Origin: Candidatus Aminicenantota bacterium
GTDB lineage: Bacteria; Acidobacteriota; Aminicenantia; S016-38
Assembly: GCA_027068075.1 (NCBI GenBank)
Contig: JAMOUJ010000005.1
Span: 1 to 64,000, forward strand
Reading direction: 5' to 3'
DNA length: 64,000 nt
A model generated the notes under the pieces. It searched no databases and was not told the origin of the DNA. It saw nothing but the letters and a program-made list of their open reading frames with translations. Positions 15,489 to 24,469 of this stretch are shown in pieces. The stretch's first letter is position 1; each line of letters starts with the position of its first letter. The position numbers and the translations under genes were made by a program.

Positions 15489-16792
15489 AAAAAGGGATTT
15501 TGATTCTCATGGCCCTGCCGGTCCTCCTGTGGGGAAGGGTAAAGTTCAACCTGGAAGGGGCTGTATCCTACGCCCTGGCTCATTCGCCCTCCTACCTTCA
15601 GGCCTTGAAGGCCGTGGAGGCCCAAAGGGCCAGGGCCCGAAAGGCCACATCCCTCTTTCTCCCCCAGGTGAACCTCCAGGGACAGGACATCCTCAAGAAA
15701 AAACCTTTTACCGTGGAACTTCCTCCCCTCTTTCCCGGAGCACAGCCCAGAAAGGTGAGGATGGACTTTACCCGAAGATACCAGTTCGGCCTCAACCTGA
15801 CCCAACCCCTTTTCACCAGCGGCAGGCTCTCCGCCGCCTATCGGTTAAACCAACTCCAACTCCGGACCGCGGAGATGGAACTTCTCCAGAAGAAACTCAA
15901 CCTGGTTTACCAGGTAAAAAGAGCCTTTTACTCCATTTTGCTTGCGGAAAAAATGCTGGAAATTCAAAGGGAATCCTCCCGGATCGCCCGGGAGCACTAC
16001 AAGCAGGTCAAGGCCCTTTACGAGGCCGGCTCGGCCACGAAATTTGAACTTCTCCAGGCCAGGGTCCGGTGGGAGAACACGAAGCCGGAACTCATGAGGG
16101 CGGAAAACGCCCTGAAATTAGCCCGTTTAAACTTCTCAGCCCTCCTGGGACTGGAGGAAGAATTTGAGGTGGAGGGAAGCCTTCCCTACATTCCCCTGGA
16201 AATTGACCTGAAAACCCTGGAAGAATTTGCCCTCTCCCACTCCCCCACCCTCCGGGCCTCCGTCTTTAGAACCCGGGCCGCCGCCCAGGGCATCAACCTG
16301 GCCAGGGCTCAATTCGGCCCCTCCATGGCCCTGGTTCTGGACTACAATTTCCGCTCGGAAAACTTCAACTTCCGGGCCAACAACTGGGAAGACTACTACA
16401 CCCTGGCCCTTTCCTTTTCCATACCCCTTTTCTCAGGATTCTCCAGGGTGGAGGACCTCAGGGCAGCATCCAGCCAGTTCTACTCGGCAAAATACGGAGA
16501 GCAGGCTCTCCGGCAGGCGATAATATCAAAACTCCACGCCGCCTACCGCAGGGCAGAACTGGCCCGGGCCAGTTATCTCTCGGCCAGGGAAACGGTGGAA
16601 GAAGCCAGGGAAGGCGTAAGGCTCGCCAGGGTTAACTACAGGGAATCGCTAATCACTTCCCTGGAGGTGGATCAGGCCAGGCTCTCCCTGAAAATGGCCG
16701 AAATAAACATGTTCAACGCCCTTTACCAGTACAACGAAGCCCTGGCGGAAATAGAAAGCATAACGGGATATAAATTCGGAGGTGAAAAATGA
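15485..16792 (+). CDS. TolC-family outer-membrane efflux protein
   Basis: 435 residues, outer-membrane channel of a tripartite efflux pump. The signal peptide MKKGILILMALPVLLWG is followed by a two-fold repeat typical of TolC-like proteins, with long coiled-coil helices (residues about 120-200 and 320-420) rich in Ala, Arg and Glu. The conserved YEAGSATKFELLQARVRWEN and its counterpart NYRESLITSLEVDQARLS mark the two repeats. The ATG overlaps the tetR stop and has GGGAGGTG upstream. It lies directly before the membrane fusion and RND genes. Confidence 0.92.
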   Translation: MKKGILILMALPVLLWGRVKFNLEGAVSYALAHSPSYLQALKAVEAQRARARKATSLFLPQVNLQGQDILKKKPFTVELPPLFPGAQPRKVRMDFTRRYQFGLNLTQPLFTSGRLSAAYRLNQLQLRTAEMELLQKKLNLVYQVKRAFYSILLAEKMLEIQRESSRIAREHYKQVKALYEAGSATKFELLQARVRWENTKPELMRAENALKLARLNFSALLGLEEEFEVEGSLPYIPLEIDLKTLEEFALSHSPTLRASVFRTRAAAQGINLARAQFGPSMALVLDYNFRSENFNFRANNWEDYYTLALSFSIPLFSGFSRVEDLRAASSQFYSAKYGEQALRQAIISKLHAAYRRAELARASYLSARETVEEAREGVRLARVNYRESLITSLEVDQARLSLKMAEINMFNALYQYNEALAEIESITGYKFGGEK

Positions 16793-17868
16793 GGTCCCTT
16801 AAACACCTGGTTTTGCCCCTTACCCTGATCTTTCTGGTCTTCTGCGGAGGCTCCCCCGGTCCCCGGGGCAGCGAAGGGGAAACGGGGGTGAAATTCAGGG
16901 TCAAAACCAGGAGGGTTCAATACCGGATGGTTCAAAAAACCCTCCGCCACACAGGCACCGTGGAAGCCTACAGAAAGAGGAGCATAGTTCCACGGATAAA
17001 CGGAAGGATAAAGAGAATCCTGGTGGAGGAGGGCCAGATAGTCTCCAGGGGCCAGGTTCTGGTGGAACTGGACAGACAGCAGGCGGAAATTCAACTCCGC
17101 CAGGCCCAAGCAGGGCTGGAGGCGGCCAGGGTGAATTTTGAGGAAGCCAGGAGAAACTTTCTCCGGGCCCAAAAACTCCTGGAAGAAAGGGCCATCTCAC
17201 GCCAGCGCTACGAAAAGGCGGAGATGGCCTTCAAGGCCGCCGGGGCCCGGCTAAAACAGGCCCGGGCATCGGTGGAGATGGCCAGGTTTCTTCTGGACTC
17301 CTCCAGGCTCAGGGCTCCCTTCTCCGGCGTAATTACCCGGAAACTGAAGGAAGAGGGAGATTTCGTAAATCCCGCCATGGCCGGATTCGGGGGAGGACCG
17401 GGAATCCTGGTCCTCATGAACTTTGAGAGGATAAAAGTTTATGTGGATGTGCCCTCTTCGGAGATAGCCCTGGTCAAGCCCGGGGCCCCCTCCCTGATAC
17501 GCCGCGGGAAATTTACCCTCCAGGGCAAGGTTTTCTCCGTGGCCCAGGCCGCCGACCCCGCCTCCAGAACCTTCAGGGTGGGTGTTCTGGCGGAGAACAA
17601 GGACCTCCTTTTAAAACCCGGCACCGATGTGGAGGTTAGCATCGTAATCGCCCGAAGGAAGGCCCTGGCGGTTCCCCTGGCCTCACTGGTGGAAGGGAAA
17701 TACATCTTCGTGGTGGAGGGGGAAACTGCCCACCGAAAAGAGGTTCTTACGGGTTTGAAGGGGGATCAATTCGTTGAAATACGCCAGGGGCTGAGGGAAG
17801 GGGAAAGGATTGTGGTGGAAGGACTTTTCGGCCTCTACGACGGGGCCAGGGTGGAGGAGGTAAAATGA
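16789..17868 (+). CDS. Efflux membrane fusion (periplasmic adaptor) protein
   Basis: 359 residues; links the RND pump to the TolC-like channel. The N-terminus is hydrophobic and ends FLVFCGG, so a lipoprotein is possible although Phe before Cys is unusual. A lipoyl-like half (IVPRINGRIKRILVEEGQIV, about 65-84), a coiled-coil hairpin (about 95-170), the second lipoyl half (RLRAPFSGVITRKLKEEGDF) and beta-barrel regions follow in the usual HlyD/AcrA order. It overlaps both neighbours by 4 bases (ATGA). Confidence 0.93.
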   Translation: MRSLKHLVLPLTLIFLVFCGGSPGPRGSEGETGVKFRVKTRRVQYRMVQKTLRHTGTVEAYRKRSIVPRINGRIKRILVEEGQIVSRGQVLVELDRQQAEIQLRQAQAGLEAARVNFEEARRNFLRAQKLLEERAISRQRYEKAEMAFKAAGARLKQARASVEMARFLLDSSRLRAPFSGVITRKLKEEGDFVNPAMAGFGGGPGILVLMNFERIKVYVDVPSSEIALVKPGAPSLIRRGKFTLQGKVFSVAQAADPASRTFRVGVLAENKDLLLKPGTDVEVSIVIARRKALAVPLASLVEGKYIFVVEGETAHRKEVLTGLKGDQFVEIRQGLREGERIVVEGLFGLYDGARVEEVK

Positions 17869-20800
17869 GCATCCCTGCCTTTTCGGTCAAACGAAAGGTC
17901 ACCATTACCATGCTGATCTTGATAATAGTGGCGGTGGGAGCCATATCCTACACCAAACTGGGGCTGGACCTCATGCCCAGCATAGAATACCCCACCCTCA
18001 CGGTGATGACCTCCTACCCGGGAGCCTCCCCGGAGGATGTGGAACAACTGGTCACGGCCCCCCTGGAAGAAATAGTGTCCTCGGTCACCAGGGTCAAGGA
18101 GGTGAAGTCCATATCCCAGGAAGGCCTATCCATGATCACCGTGGAGTTTGAATGGGGAACCAACATGGATGCGGCGGCCCAGGACATAAGGGATAGGATT
18201 GCCCGGTTCAGGAAATTCATTCCCCAGGAGGCGGAAGACCCCATAGTCTACAAATTTAACATCTCCGATTTTCCCATCCTCTACTACGGGGTTAGCAGCA
18301 AAACCCTTTCCCAGTCCCGGTTAAAAAAACTCCTTGACGACCAGGTGGTGGAAAGGCTCTCCAGGCTTGATGGAGTGGCGGCGGTTCAGGTCCTCTCACC
18401 CAGAAAGAGAGAACTTCTCATAACCCCCAGCCTGGAGAAAATGGCGGCCTACGGGATAGGAGTGGACAGGATAGTTCAGGCCCTCAGGAGGGAAAACATA
18501 AATCAACCGGCGGGTTTCGTTATTTCGTCCCATCGGGAGAGAAACCTCAGGATAAAGGGCCAGTTTAACAGCCTGGATGAGGTGAAAGGGGTGGTGGTGG
18601 GAGTAACCCGGGAAGGAAGAACCGTTCACCTGGGGGATGTGGCCGAGGTGAGGTTCGGGGACTATCGGGAGCGGTCCACTTCCAGTATAAACGGGGAACC
18701 GGCGGTGGTGATGCTGGTGACCAAGACCTCCAGCGCCAACACGGTCCTGGTGGCCCGAAGGGTGAAGAAAACCCTGGGAGAACTCAGGAAAAGGTTGCCC
18801 GCCGATGTGGAATTCCACCTGGTGTTTGACCAGGAAAAGCCCATAACCCTTATGGCCATAAGAACCGTGGCCAACATCCTGGTGGGAGGGATCTTAGCGG
18901 TGGGCATCCTTTTCCTATTTCTGGGGAATTGGAGACCCACCCTGGTGATTTCCCTTTCCATCCCAATATCCATAATCTCAACCTTTATAGCCTTTTATGT
19001 GGCCGGCTACACCCTGAACCTCCTTACCCTGGGAGGACTGGCCCTGGGGGTGGGAATGCTGGTAGACAACGCGGTGGTGGTCATAGAAAACACCTACAGG
19101 CATTTTGAGGAAAAGGGGTTGTCCCCGGACCAGGCCTCGGTGGTGGGAACCGAGGAGGTAGCCATGGCCATAGCGGCCTCCACCTTCACCACCATCGCCG
19201 TCTTCTTCCCCATGGTATTCGCCGGAGGTATAACCGGCAAACTTTCCCGGGCCCTGGCCCTATCCATATCCTTTGCCCTTCTCTCCTCCCTTTTCGTGGC
19301 TTTAACCATAACCCCCATGTTGACCTCCGTCCTTTACAAGAAGGAGAGGAAAAAAGGTAAACTGACCCAGTTCGTGAGGAGGTTTTCGGACTCCTTCGTA
19401 AAGGGCAAGATGAGAAGGTCCTACGAAGGGGCCCTGAGATGGGCCCTGGCCCACCGAGGTCCCGTCCTGGGCGCCGTCCTCGTCCTCTTCATTCTCTCCT
19501 TCGGGGTTTTGAAAATCGTGGGGACGGAATTCATGCCCAAGGTGGACAGGGCCATCGTGGTCATGAAGATAAAGACTCCGGTGGGAACTCCCCTGGAAGT
19601 AACCGACAAACTGGCCAGGGAAGACGCCAAAATCCTCTCCTCCTTCCCCGAAACCATTTCGGTCCTGACCAGCGTGGGCGTAACCCAGGAGGGTGGCGTG
19701 GGAAGCGCCTCCTTTGAATTTTCACCCTCAGGCCCCCACGAAGCCATGCTTTGGGCGAAGGTAAAGTACAGGGAGGAAAGGGAGAGGTCCCTGGACGAAA
19801 TACTGGAGGAGTTCCGCAGGAAGGTGCCCCGTTACAGGGGAGTGGAGAATCAGGTTCTGGACCTGGGCAGGATGATGACCGGGGGAGGTCTCTATCCGGT
19901 GGAGATAGAGGTTTACGGCAAGGACCTACAGGCCATCCACACCCTGGCCATGAGGGTAGCCAGGGTCCTCCGCAGCGTAAGGGGGATGAGGGATGTAAAC
20001 CTCACCTATCAGGCAGGGAAGCCGGAGGTGGTTCTTCTGCCCCGCCGGGATGTAATATCCAGGCTGGGGCTTTCCACGGGATACATAGCCACCCTTCTCA
20101 ATTACGCCACCACCGGCGAACTGGCCACCCGATTAAACTACCGGGGGGACAACTACGATGTCAGGGTCCAACTGCCGGAAGGGGAGAGGGAAAACCTGGA
20201 GGAAATATTGAAGTTCCCGGTGATCACCCCCCGGGGGGACAGGGTTTACCTCTCGGAACTGGTCAACACCAGGGAAAGAAGAGGACCCGTTAGGATATAC
20301 CGCTCCTCCAAGGAGAGGGTGATTACCGTCCGGGCCAACATAGTGGGAAGGAGTTTGGGCCAGGCGGTGGGGGAGGCCATAAGAAAATTAAAACCCCTGG
20401 GAAAGAACCTTCCCCCGGGCTACTCCCTGGAAGTGGCAGGACAGTATAAAGACATGGTGGACGCCATAAAGACCATGATTCAGGTTTTCCTCCTGGCCGC
20501 CCTTTTAACCTACATGATAATGGCCGCAGAATTTGAACACCTTTCCCATCCCTTCGTCATAATGTTCACCGTTCCCCTGGCCATAATAGGGGTCTTCCTG
20601 GCCTTCCTCCTGGCCCGCAAGCCCCTCTCCCTGCCGGGGATGATGGGAATAGTTATGCTGGCGGGCATAGCGGTGAACAACGGGATCGTCATGGTGGACT
20701 ACATTAACCAACTCATAAGACGAGGGCAGGATAAATACGAGGCGGTGGTGGAGGGGGCGGTGACCAGGCTGAGGCCCGTCCTCATAACCGCCCTTACCAC

Positions 20801-20963
20801 GGTCTTCGGGACCCTTCCCATGGCAGTATCCCGAAGCACCGGCTCCGAAATGAGGGCTCCCATGGGATTGGCCATAGTGGGAGGGCTAACGGTGGCCACC
20901 TTTCTCACCCTCTTCGTGGTTCCTATAATCTACACCTATGTCAACAAAATAAGGCCCCGCTAA
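17865..20963 (+). CDS. RND-family inner-membrane efflux transporter
   Basis: 1032 residues, AcrB-like length: N-terminal membrane helix, two large periplasmic loops and two blocks of membrane helices. Proton-relay helix 4 reads GMLVDNAVVVIEN, so one of AcrB's two Asp residues (D407) is kept and the other is Asn. Helix 10 reads AGIAVNNGIVMVDYIN, with no Lys at the K940 position but an Asp in VDY. This pattern is common in a sister branch of HAE-type exporters. Substrate unknown. The ATG overlaps the adaptor stop. The gene ends 7 bases from the convergent sulfatase-TPR gene with no terminator visible. Confidence 0.93.
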   Translation: MSIPAFSVKRKVTITMLILIIVAVGAISYTKLGLDLMPSIEYPTLTVMTSYPGASPEDVEQLVTAPLEEIVSSVTRVKEVKSISQEGLSMITVEFEWGTNMDAAAQDIRDRIARFRKFIPQEAEDPIVYKFNISDFPILYYGVSSKTLSQSRLKKLLDDQVVERLSRLDGVAAVQVLSPRKRELLITPSLEKMAAYGIGVDRIVQALRRENINQPAGFVISSHRERNLRIKGQFNSLDEVKGVVVGVTREGRTVHLGDVAEVRFGDYRERSTSSINGEPAVVMLVTKTSSANTVLVARRVKKTLGELRKRLPADVEFHLVFDQEKPITLMAIRTVANILVGGILAVGILFLFLGNWRPTLVISLSIPISIISTFIAFYVAGYTLNLLTLGGLALGVGMLVDNAVVVIENTYRHFEEKGLSPDQASVVGTEEVAMAIAASTFTTIAVFFPMVFAGGITGKLSRALALSISFALLSSLFVALTITPMLTSVLYKKERKKGKLTQFVRRFSDSFVKGKMRRSYEGALRWALAHRGPVLGAVLVLFILSFGVLKIVGTEFMPKVDRAIVVMKIKTPVGTPLEVTDKLAREDAKILSSFPETISVLTSVGVTQEGGVGSASFEFSPSGPHEAMLWAKVKYREERERSLDEILEEFRRKVPRYRGVENQVLDLGRMMTGGGLYPVEIEVYGKDLQAIHTLAMRVARVLRSVRGMRDVNLTYQAGKPEVVLLPRRDVISRLGLSTGYIATLLNYATTGELATRLNYRGDNYDVRVQLPEGERENLEEILKFPVITPRGDRVYLSELVNTRERRGPVRIYRSSKERVITVRANIVGRSLGQAVGEAIRKLKPLGKNLPPGYSLEVAGQYKDMVDAIKTMIQVFLLAALLTYMIMAAEFEHLSHPFVIMFTVPLAIIGVFLAFLLARKPLSLPGMMGIVMLAGIAVNNGIVMVDYINQLIRRGQDKYEAVVEGAVTRLRPVLITALTTVFGTLPMAVSRSTGSEMRAPMGLAIVGGLTVATFLTLFVVPIIYTYVNKIRPR

Positions 20964-20970
20964 GACCCCA

Positions 20971-23043
20971 TCAGCGGCGGAGGATCCGTTCCATCCTGGC
21001 TTTGTCCGCCGGGGAGATGTTCCTGCCCAGAAGTTTCAAATACTTCCGGGCGTATTCCCTGGCCTCCTTGAGTTTCCCCTCCTTCTCCAGGGCTATCGCC
21101 AGGTTGTAAGCGGCCAGGGCATACCAGGGGTTCTTTTCCAGGGCCTTTTTCCACAGTTCTATGGCCTTATCCCTCTTCCCCATGGCCTCGTAGCAATCGC
21201 CCAATCCGTTGTAAGCGGCGGCCAGGGAGGGGTCAAGGTCCAGGGCTTTCTGGAAGTACTTGGCGGCATCCTCGTAGATGCGCATGGAAAGGAACAGCGA
21301 GCCCAGATTGTTGTAAACCAGGGCGTAGTTGGGCTCCAGGGAAAGGGCCCTTTTGTAGGCCTGGAGGGCCTGATCGTAAAGCCCCGCCTTCCAATATGCG
21401 ATCCCCAGATAATTCCAGGCCTCGGGGTCAAAGTCCACGATGGAAATGGCCTTTTTGAGGACCTTGATGGCCTCCTCCGGCCTGCCGGCTTCGGTGAGGG
21501 TCAGCCCGTAGAAGGTGTAAAAACTGTATTCCTTTATCCCCCTCTTTTCGCCCTCCCTGAAAACCTCCAGGGCCTTCCTTATGTCCCCCTTGGCCTTGTA
21601 AAAGGTGGCCAGGGTTACATAGGCCTGGGGGAAGTCGGGCCGTTTTTTAAGGACTTCCTCCTCCAGTTTTATAGCCTGGTCCAGTTTTCCTGCGGAGTAG
21701 AGTTTTATGGCCTTCAGATGAGCCAGGTGAATGGGAAGAAGGGTCTTCAGGTCGTCCTCCCGGGTGAATTTTTCCTTCCCCCTCACCCTTCCGGAAACAT
21801 AGCCCAGGGAAAGAAGTTTCTCCATGTCTCCCCGGGATACCCCGGTGGCCTGGACCTTCCCCCTGGAATACTTATCCATTACCCGGGGAAGTTCCCTTTC
21901 CAGTTCCCGGGATTTAGGGGTTCCGTAAATGTTGTGCTCCTCGGAAAAATCCCTGGTGAGGTCGTAGGCCTCCTTTATGGGAAGGTCAATGAACTTGAAC
22001 CGGTCCTTTATCAACCCCCGGAGGGGTGCCCATCCCCTGGAAAGGAAGGGGGAGAGGGATTCAAAATAGATCTCCTCGTCCTCCATCTTCTTGCCCCGAA
22101 GGGCCGGCACCAGCGAACGGCCCTGAACCTGAGAAGGAGGTTTCTCACCTATTATTTCGGCCACCGTAGGGAATATGTCCCAGTGGGCCACATAGGTATC
22201 CACCTTGCGGTGGGGAAAAATCCCGGGGGCGTAGAAAATGAGGGGTATGTGGATGGTGGAATTGTAGGCGAAGTATCCGTGGGTGGATTCCCCGTGATCC
22301 CCCAGGCCTTCGCCGTGGTCGGAAGTTATAACTACCAGGGTATTCTCCTCCAGTCCCTTTTCCTTTAAATACTCAAAAAGCCTCCCCAGTTGAGCGTCGG
22401 TGTAGGCTATCTCGCCGGAATAAAGATCGTCCTTGTACTGGCTGTCGTAGGGGGGAGGCGGATCGTAGGGCTGATGGGGATCAAAAACATGAACCCAGAC
22501 GAAAAATCTCTTTCCCTGATTGGCGGAAAGCCACGCCAGGGCGGCATCTATCACCTTCTTAGCCTTCCTTTCCGGAAAGAAGAAGGTCCTCATGTTTTTG
22601 GAAGGATATTTTTCGTCGTACAGGTCAAAGCCCTGGGCGAGGCCGAACCTTGAATCCAGGGGAAAGGCTCCTATGAAGGCGGCGGTGGCATAGCCCCGGG
22701 CCTTGAGAAACTCCGCCATGGTCGTCAGTTTCTCGCTGGCCCTGAACCCGTAGTTGTCGTGGATGCCGTGGTATAAAGGAAGGGTTCCGGTGAGGATGGA
22801 GGTGTGGGAGGGAAGGGTCATGGGTACATGGGCAAAGGCATGGGTGAAGAGCACCCCCTTTTCCGCCAGGGCATCTATGTGGGGAGTTCTGGCAAAACCG
22901 GGATTGTAGCAACTCAGGTGGTCTGCCCTGAGGGTGTCTATGGTTATCAGAACCACATTGAGTTTTCTGTTCCCATGGCCCCCGCAGGAAAGGAAAAGGG
23001 AAACGGCCACCAAACCCACCAACAGAACAAGTATCCTTCTCAT
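20971..23043 (-). CDS. Sulfatase-fold (AP superfamily) lipoprotein fused to TPR repeats
   Basis: 690 residues from ATG 23043, which gives the lipoprotein signal MRRILVLLVGLVAVSLFLSC; an upstream ATG at 23058 would add five residues. The catalytic half (about 25-410) has LITIDTLRADHLSCYN, PMTLPSHTSILTG and TSDHGEGLGDHGESTHGYF. The nucleophile position is Thr in TLPSH rather than C/S-x-P-x-R, so I infer phosphodiester chemistry, not sulfate hydrolysis. The segment ends EKLLSLGYVSG, the LGY signature, and about six tetratricopeptide repeats follow (about 430-690). TATAAT lies 6 bases before ATG 23043, overlapping the end of gltX. No terminator is visible at the 3' end. Confidence 0.9.
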   Translation of the reverse strand: MRRILVLLVGLVAVSLFLSCGGHGNRKLNVVLITIDTLRADHLSCYNPGFARTPHIDALAEKGVLFTHAFAHVPMTLPSHTSILTGTLPLYHGIHDNYGFRASEKLTTMAEFLKARGYATAAFIGAFPLDSRFGLAQGFDLYDEKYPSKNMRTFFFPERKAKKVIDAALAWLSANQGKRFFVWVHVFDPHQPYDPPPPYDSQYKDDLYSGEIAYTDAQLGRLFEYLKEKGLEENTLVVITSDHGEGLGDHGESTHGYFAYNSTIHIPLIFYAPGIFPHRKVDTYVAHWDIFPTVAEIIGEKPPSQVQGRSLVPALRGKKMEDEEIYFESLSPFLSRGWAPLRGLIKDRFKFIDLPIKEAYDLTRDFSEEHNIYGTPKSRELERELPRVMDKYSRGKVQATGVSRGDMEKLLSLGYVSGRVRGKEKFTREDDLKTLLPIHLAHLKAIKLYSAGKLDQAIKLEEEVLKKRPDFPQAYVTLATFYKAKGDIRKALEVFREGEKRGIKEYSFYTFYGLTLTEAGRPEEAIKVLKKAISIVDFDPEAWNYLGIAYWKAGLYDQALQAYKRALSLEPNYALVYNNLGSLFLSMRIYEDAAKYFQKALDLDPSLAAAYNGLGDCYEAMGKRDKAIELWKKALEKNPWYALAAYNLAIALEKEGKLKEAREYARKYLKLLGRNISPADKARMERILRR

Positions 23044-23049
23044 GCTTAA

Positions 23050-23055
23050 ATTATA
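23050..23055 (-). promoter_or_regulatory. Perfect -10 hexamer before the sulfatase-TPR gene (leaderless type)
   Basis: TATAAT overlaps the last codons of gltX and ends 6 bases before ATG 23043. No ribosome binding site separates them. It could give this gene its own leaderless mRNA in addition to readthrough. Confidence 0.45.
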
Positions 23056-24469
23056 CATCGGGGAGTTCCCTCAGGGCCCTGTCTATCCGGCGGATGACCT
23101 CATCCTTCCCCAGGACCTCCACCACATCAAAAATGGGCGGGGAAACCCTCTCCCCCAGAAGGGCTATCCGGAGGGGATGAATAAGTTTGCCGGCCTTTAC
23201 CCCCATCTCTTCCGCCAGGGACCTCAGGACAGCCTCCGCCCTGGCGGCGTCCAGGGAATCCAGGTCAGCGTAGACCTGCCTCAACCTCCTGAGCCCCTCC
23301 CTGGCTCCTTCCTTCCAGTGTTTCTTCAGGGCATCCCCGGCGTATTCAAAATCGCTTCTCAAATACCTCTTTATCTTGGAGGCCATCTCCAGAAGGTCCC
23401 TGGACCGTTCCTTGACCAGGTCTATGACCCTGAAAACCCATTCTTTCCTTGCCTCCGCCTCCTCCCCGATCCCTTCCCTTTCAAGGAAAGGGAAAAGTTC
23501 AGGCCAGATTTCTTCGGCGGGGAGGGAGGAAAGAACCCGGGAGTTCAGCCAGGCCAGTTTGTCCAGATCAAAGACCGGGTTGGACTTTCTCACCCTATCT
23601 ATGGAGAACCTCTCCACCAGTTCCTCCATGGTGTAGAAGTCCCTGTCTTCCCCCGGCGACCAACTCAACTGAGCCAGGAAGTTAATCATGGCCAAGGAAA
23701 CAATCCCCTTCTCTTTAAAGGCCAGGACCGAGGTTTCCCCATGTCTCTTGCTCAACTTCTTCCTGTCCTTGCCCAGGATCAGGGGCAGGTGAGCAAAGCG
23801 GGGCGGCTCCCAGCCCAGGGCCCGGTAGAGAAGGATCTGCTTGGGGGTATTGGCTATGTGGTCTGCCCCCCTTATCACATGGGAAATCTTCATCAAGTGG
23901 TCGTCCACCACCACCGAGAGGTGATAGGTGGGGTAGCCATCCGATTTGAGAAGGACGAAATCTTCTATTTCGTCGTTTTTCACCGAAACCCTTCCCAGGA
24001 TGAGGTCCTCAAACTCAGTAACCCCCGGAGGGACCAAAAACCTCACCGCCTTGGGCCTGCCTTCCCTCTCAAACCTCTCCTTCTCCTCTGGACTCAGGTG
24101 AAGACACCTTCTATCGTACTTCCACGCCTTCTTTCCGGAGGCCCTCCTCCTTTCCTCTATTTCCTCCCTGGTGCAATAGCAATGATACGCCTTACCCTCC
24201 TCTACGAGCCTCTCAGCCATCCTCCTGTAAAGTCTTAGTCTCCTGCTCTGATATGTGGGGCCCTCATCCCACTCAAGGCGGAGCCACCTCAGGGCCTGAA
24301 GAATCTCAAAACTCATTTCCTGGCTGGAGCGCTCCACATCGGTATCCTCAATTCTGAGGACGAATTTTCCGCCGTTTTTACGGGCGAAAAGCCAGTTGAA
24401 AAGGGCGGTCCTTGCTCCCCCCACATGAAGGTGACCGGTGGGGGAGGGGGCGAATCTAACTCTCACCAT
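23051..24469 (-). CDS. gltX: Glutamyl-tRNA synthetase
   Basis: 472 residues, normal bacterial length. Charges tRNA-Glu in the cytoplasm. The class I HIGH-equivalent is PSPTGHLHVGGARTAL near residues 8-23, and the KMSKS loop reads KKLSKRHG near 242. A CYCTREE segment sits in the zinc-knuckle region. Whether it also charges tRNA-Gln is not decidable here. Start ATG 24469 has GGAG upstream and overlaps the end of the NtrX-like gene by 14 bases. Confidence 0.97.
   Translation of the reverse strand: MVRVRFAPSPTGHLHVGGARTALFNWLFARKNGGKFVLRIEDTDVERSSQEMSFEILQALRWLRLEWDEGPTYQSRRLRLYRRMAERLVEEGKAYHCYCTREEIEERRRASGKKAWKYDRRCLHLSPEEKERFEREGRPKAVRFLVPPGVTEFEDLILGRVSVKNDEIEDFVLLKSDGYPTYHLSVVVDDHLMKISHVIRGADHIANTPKQILLYRALGWEPPRFAHLPLILGKDRKKLSKRHGETSVLAFKEKGIVSLAMINFLAQLSWSPGEDRDFYTMEELVERFSIDRVRKSNPVFDLDKLAWLNSRVLSSLPAEEIWPELFPFLEREGIGEEAEARKEWVFRVIDLVKERSRDLLEMASKIKRYLRSDFEYAGDALKKHWKEGAREGLRRLRQVYADLDSLDAARAEAVLRSLAEEMGVKAGKLIHPLRIALLGERVSPPIFDVVEVLGKDEVIRRIDRALRELPDV

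Noticed and set aside
22934-24238. Long plus-strand open frame opposite gltX
   Set aside because: Antisense shadow of a clear gltX; Pro/Gly/His-rich low-quality protein with no motif, caused by high G+C.
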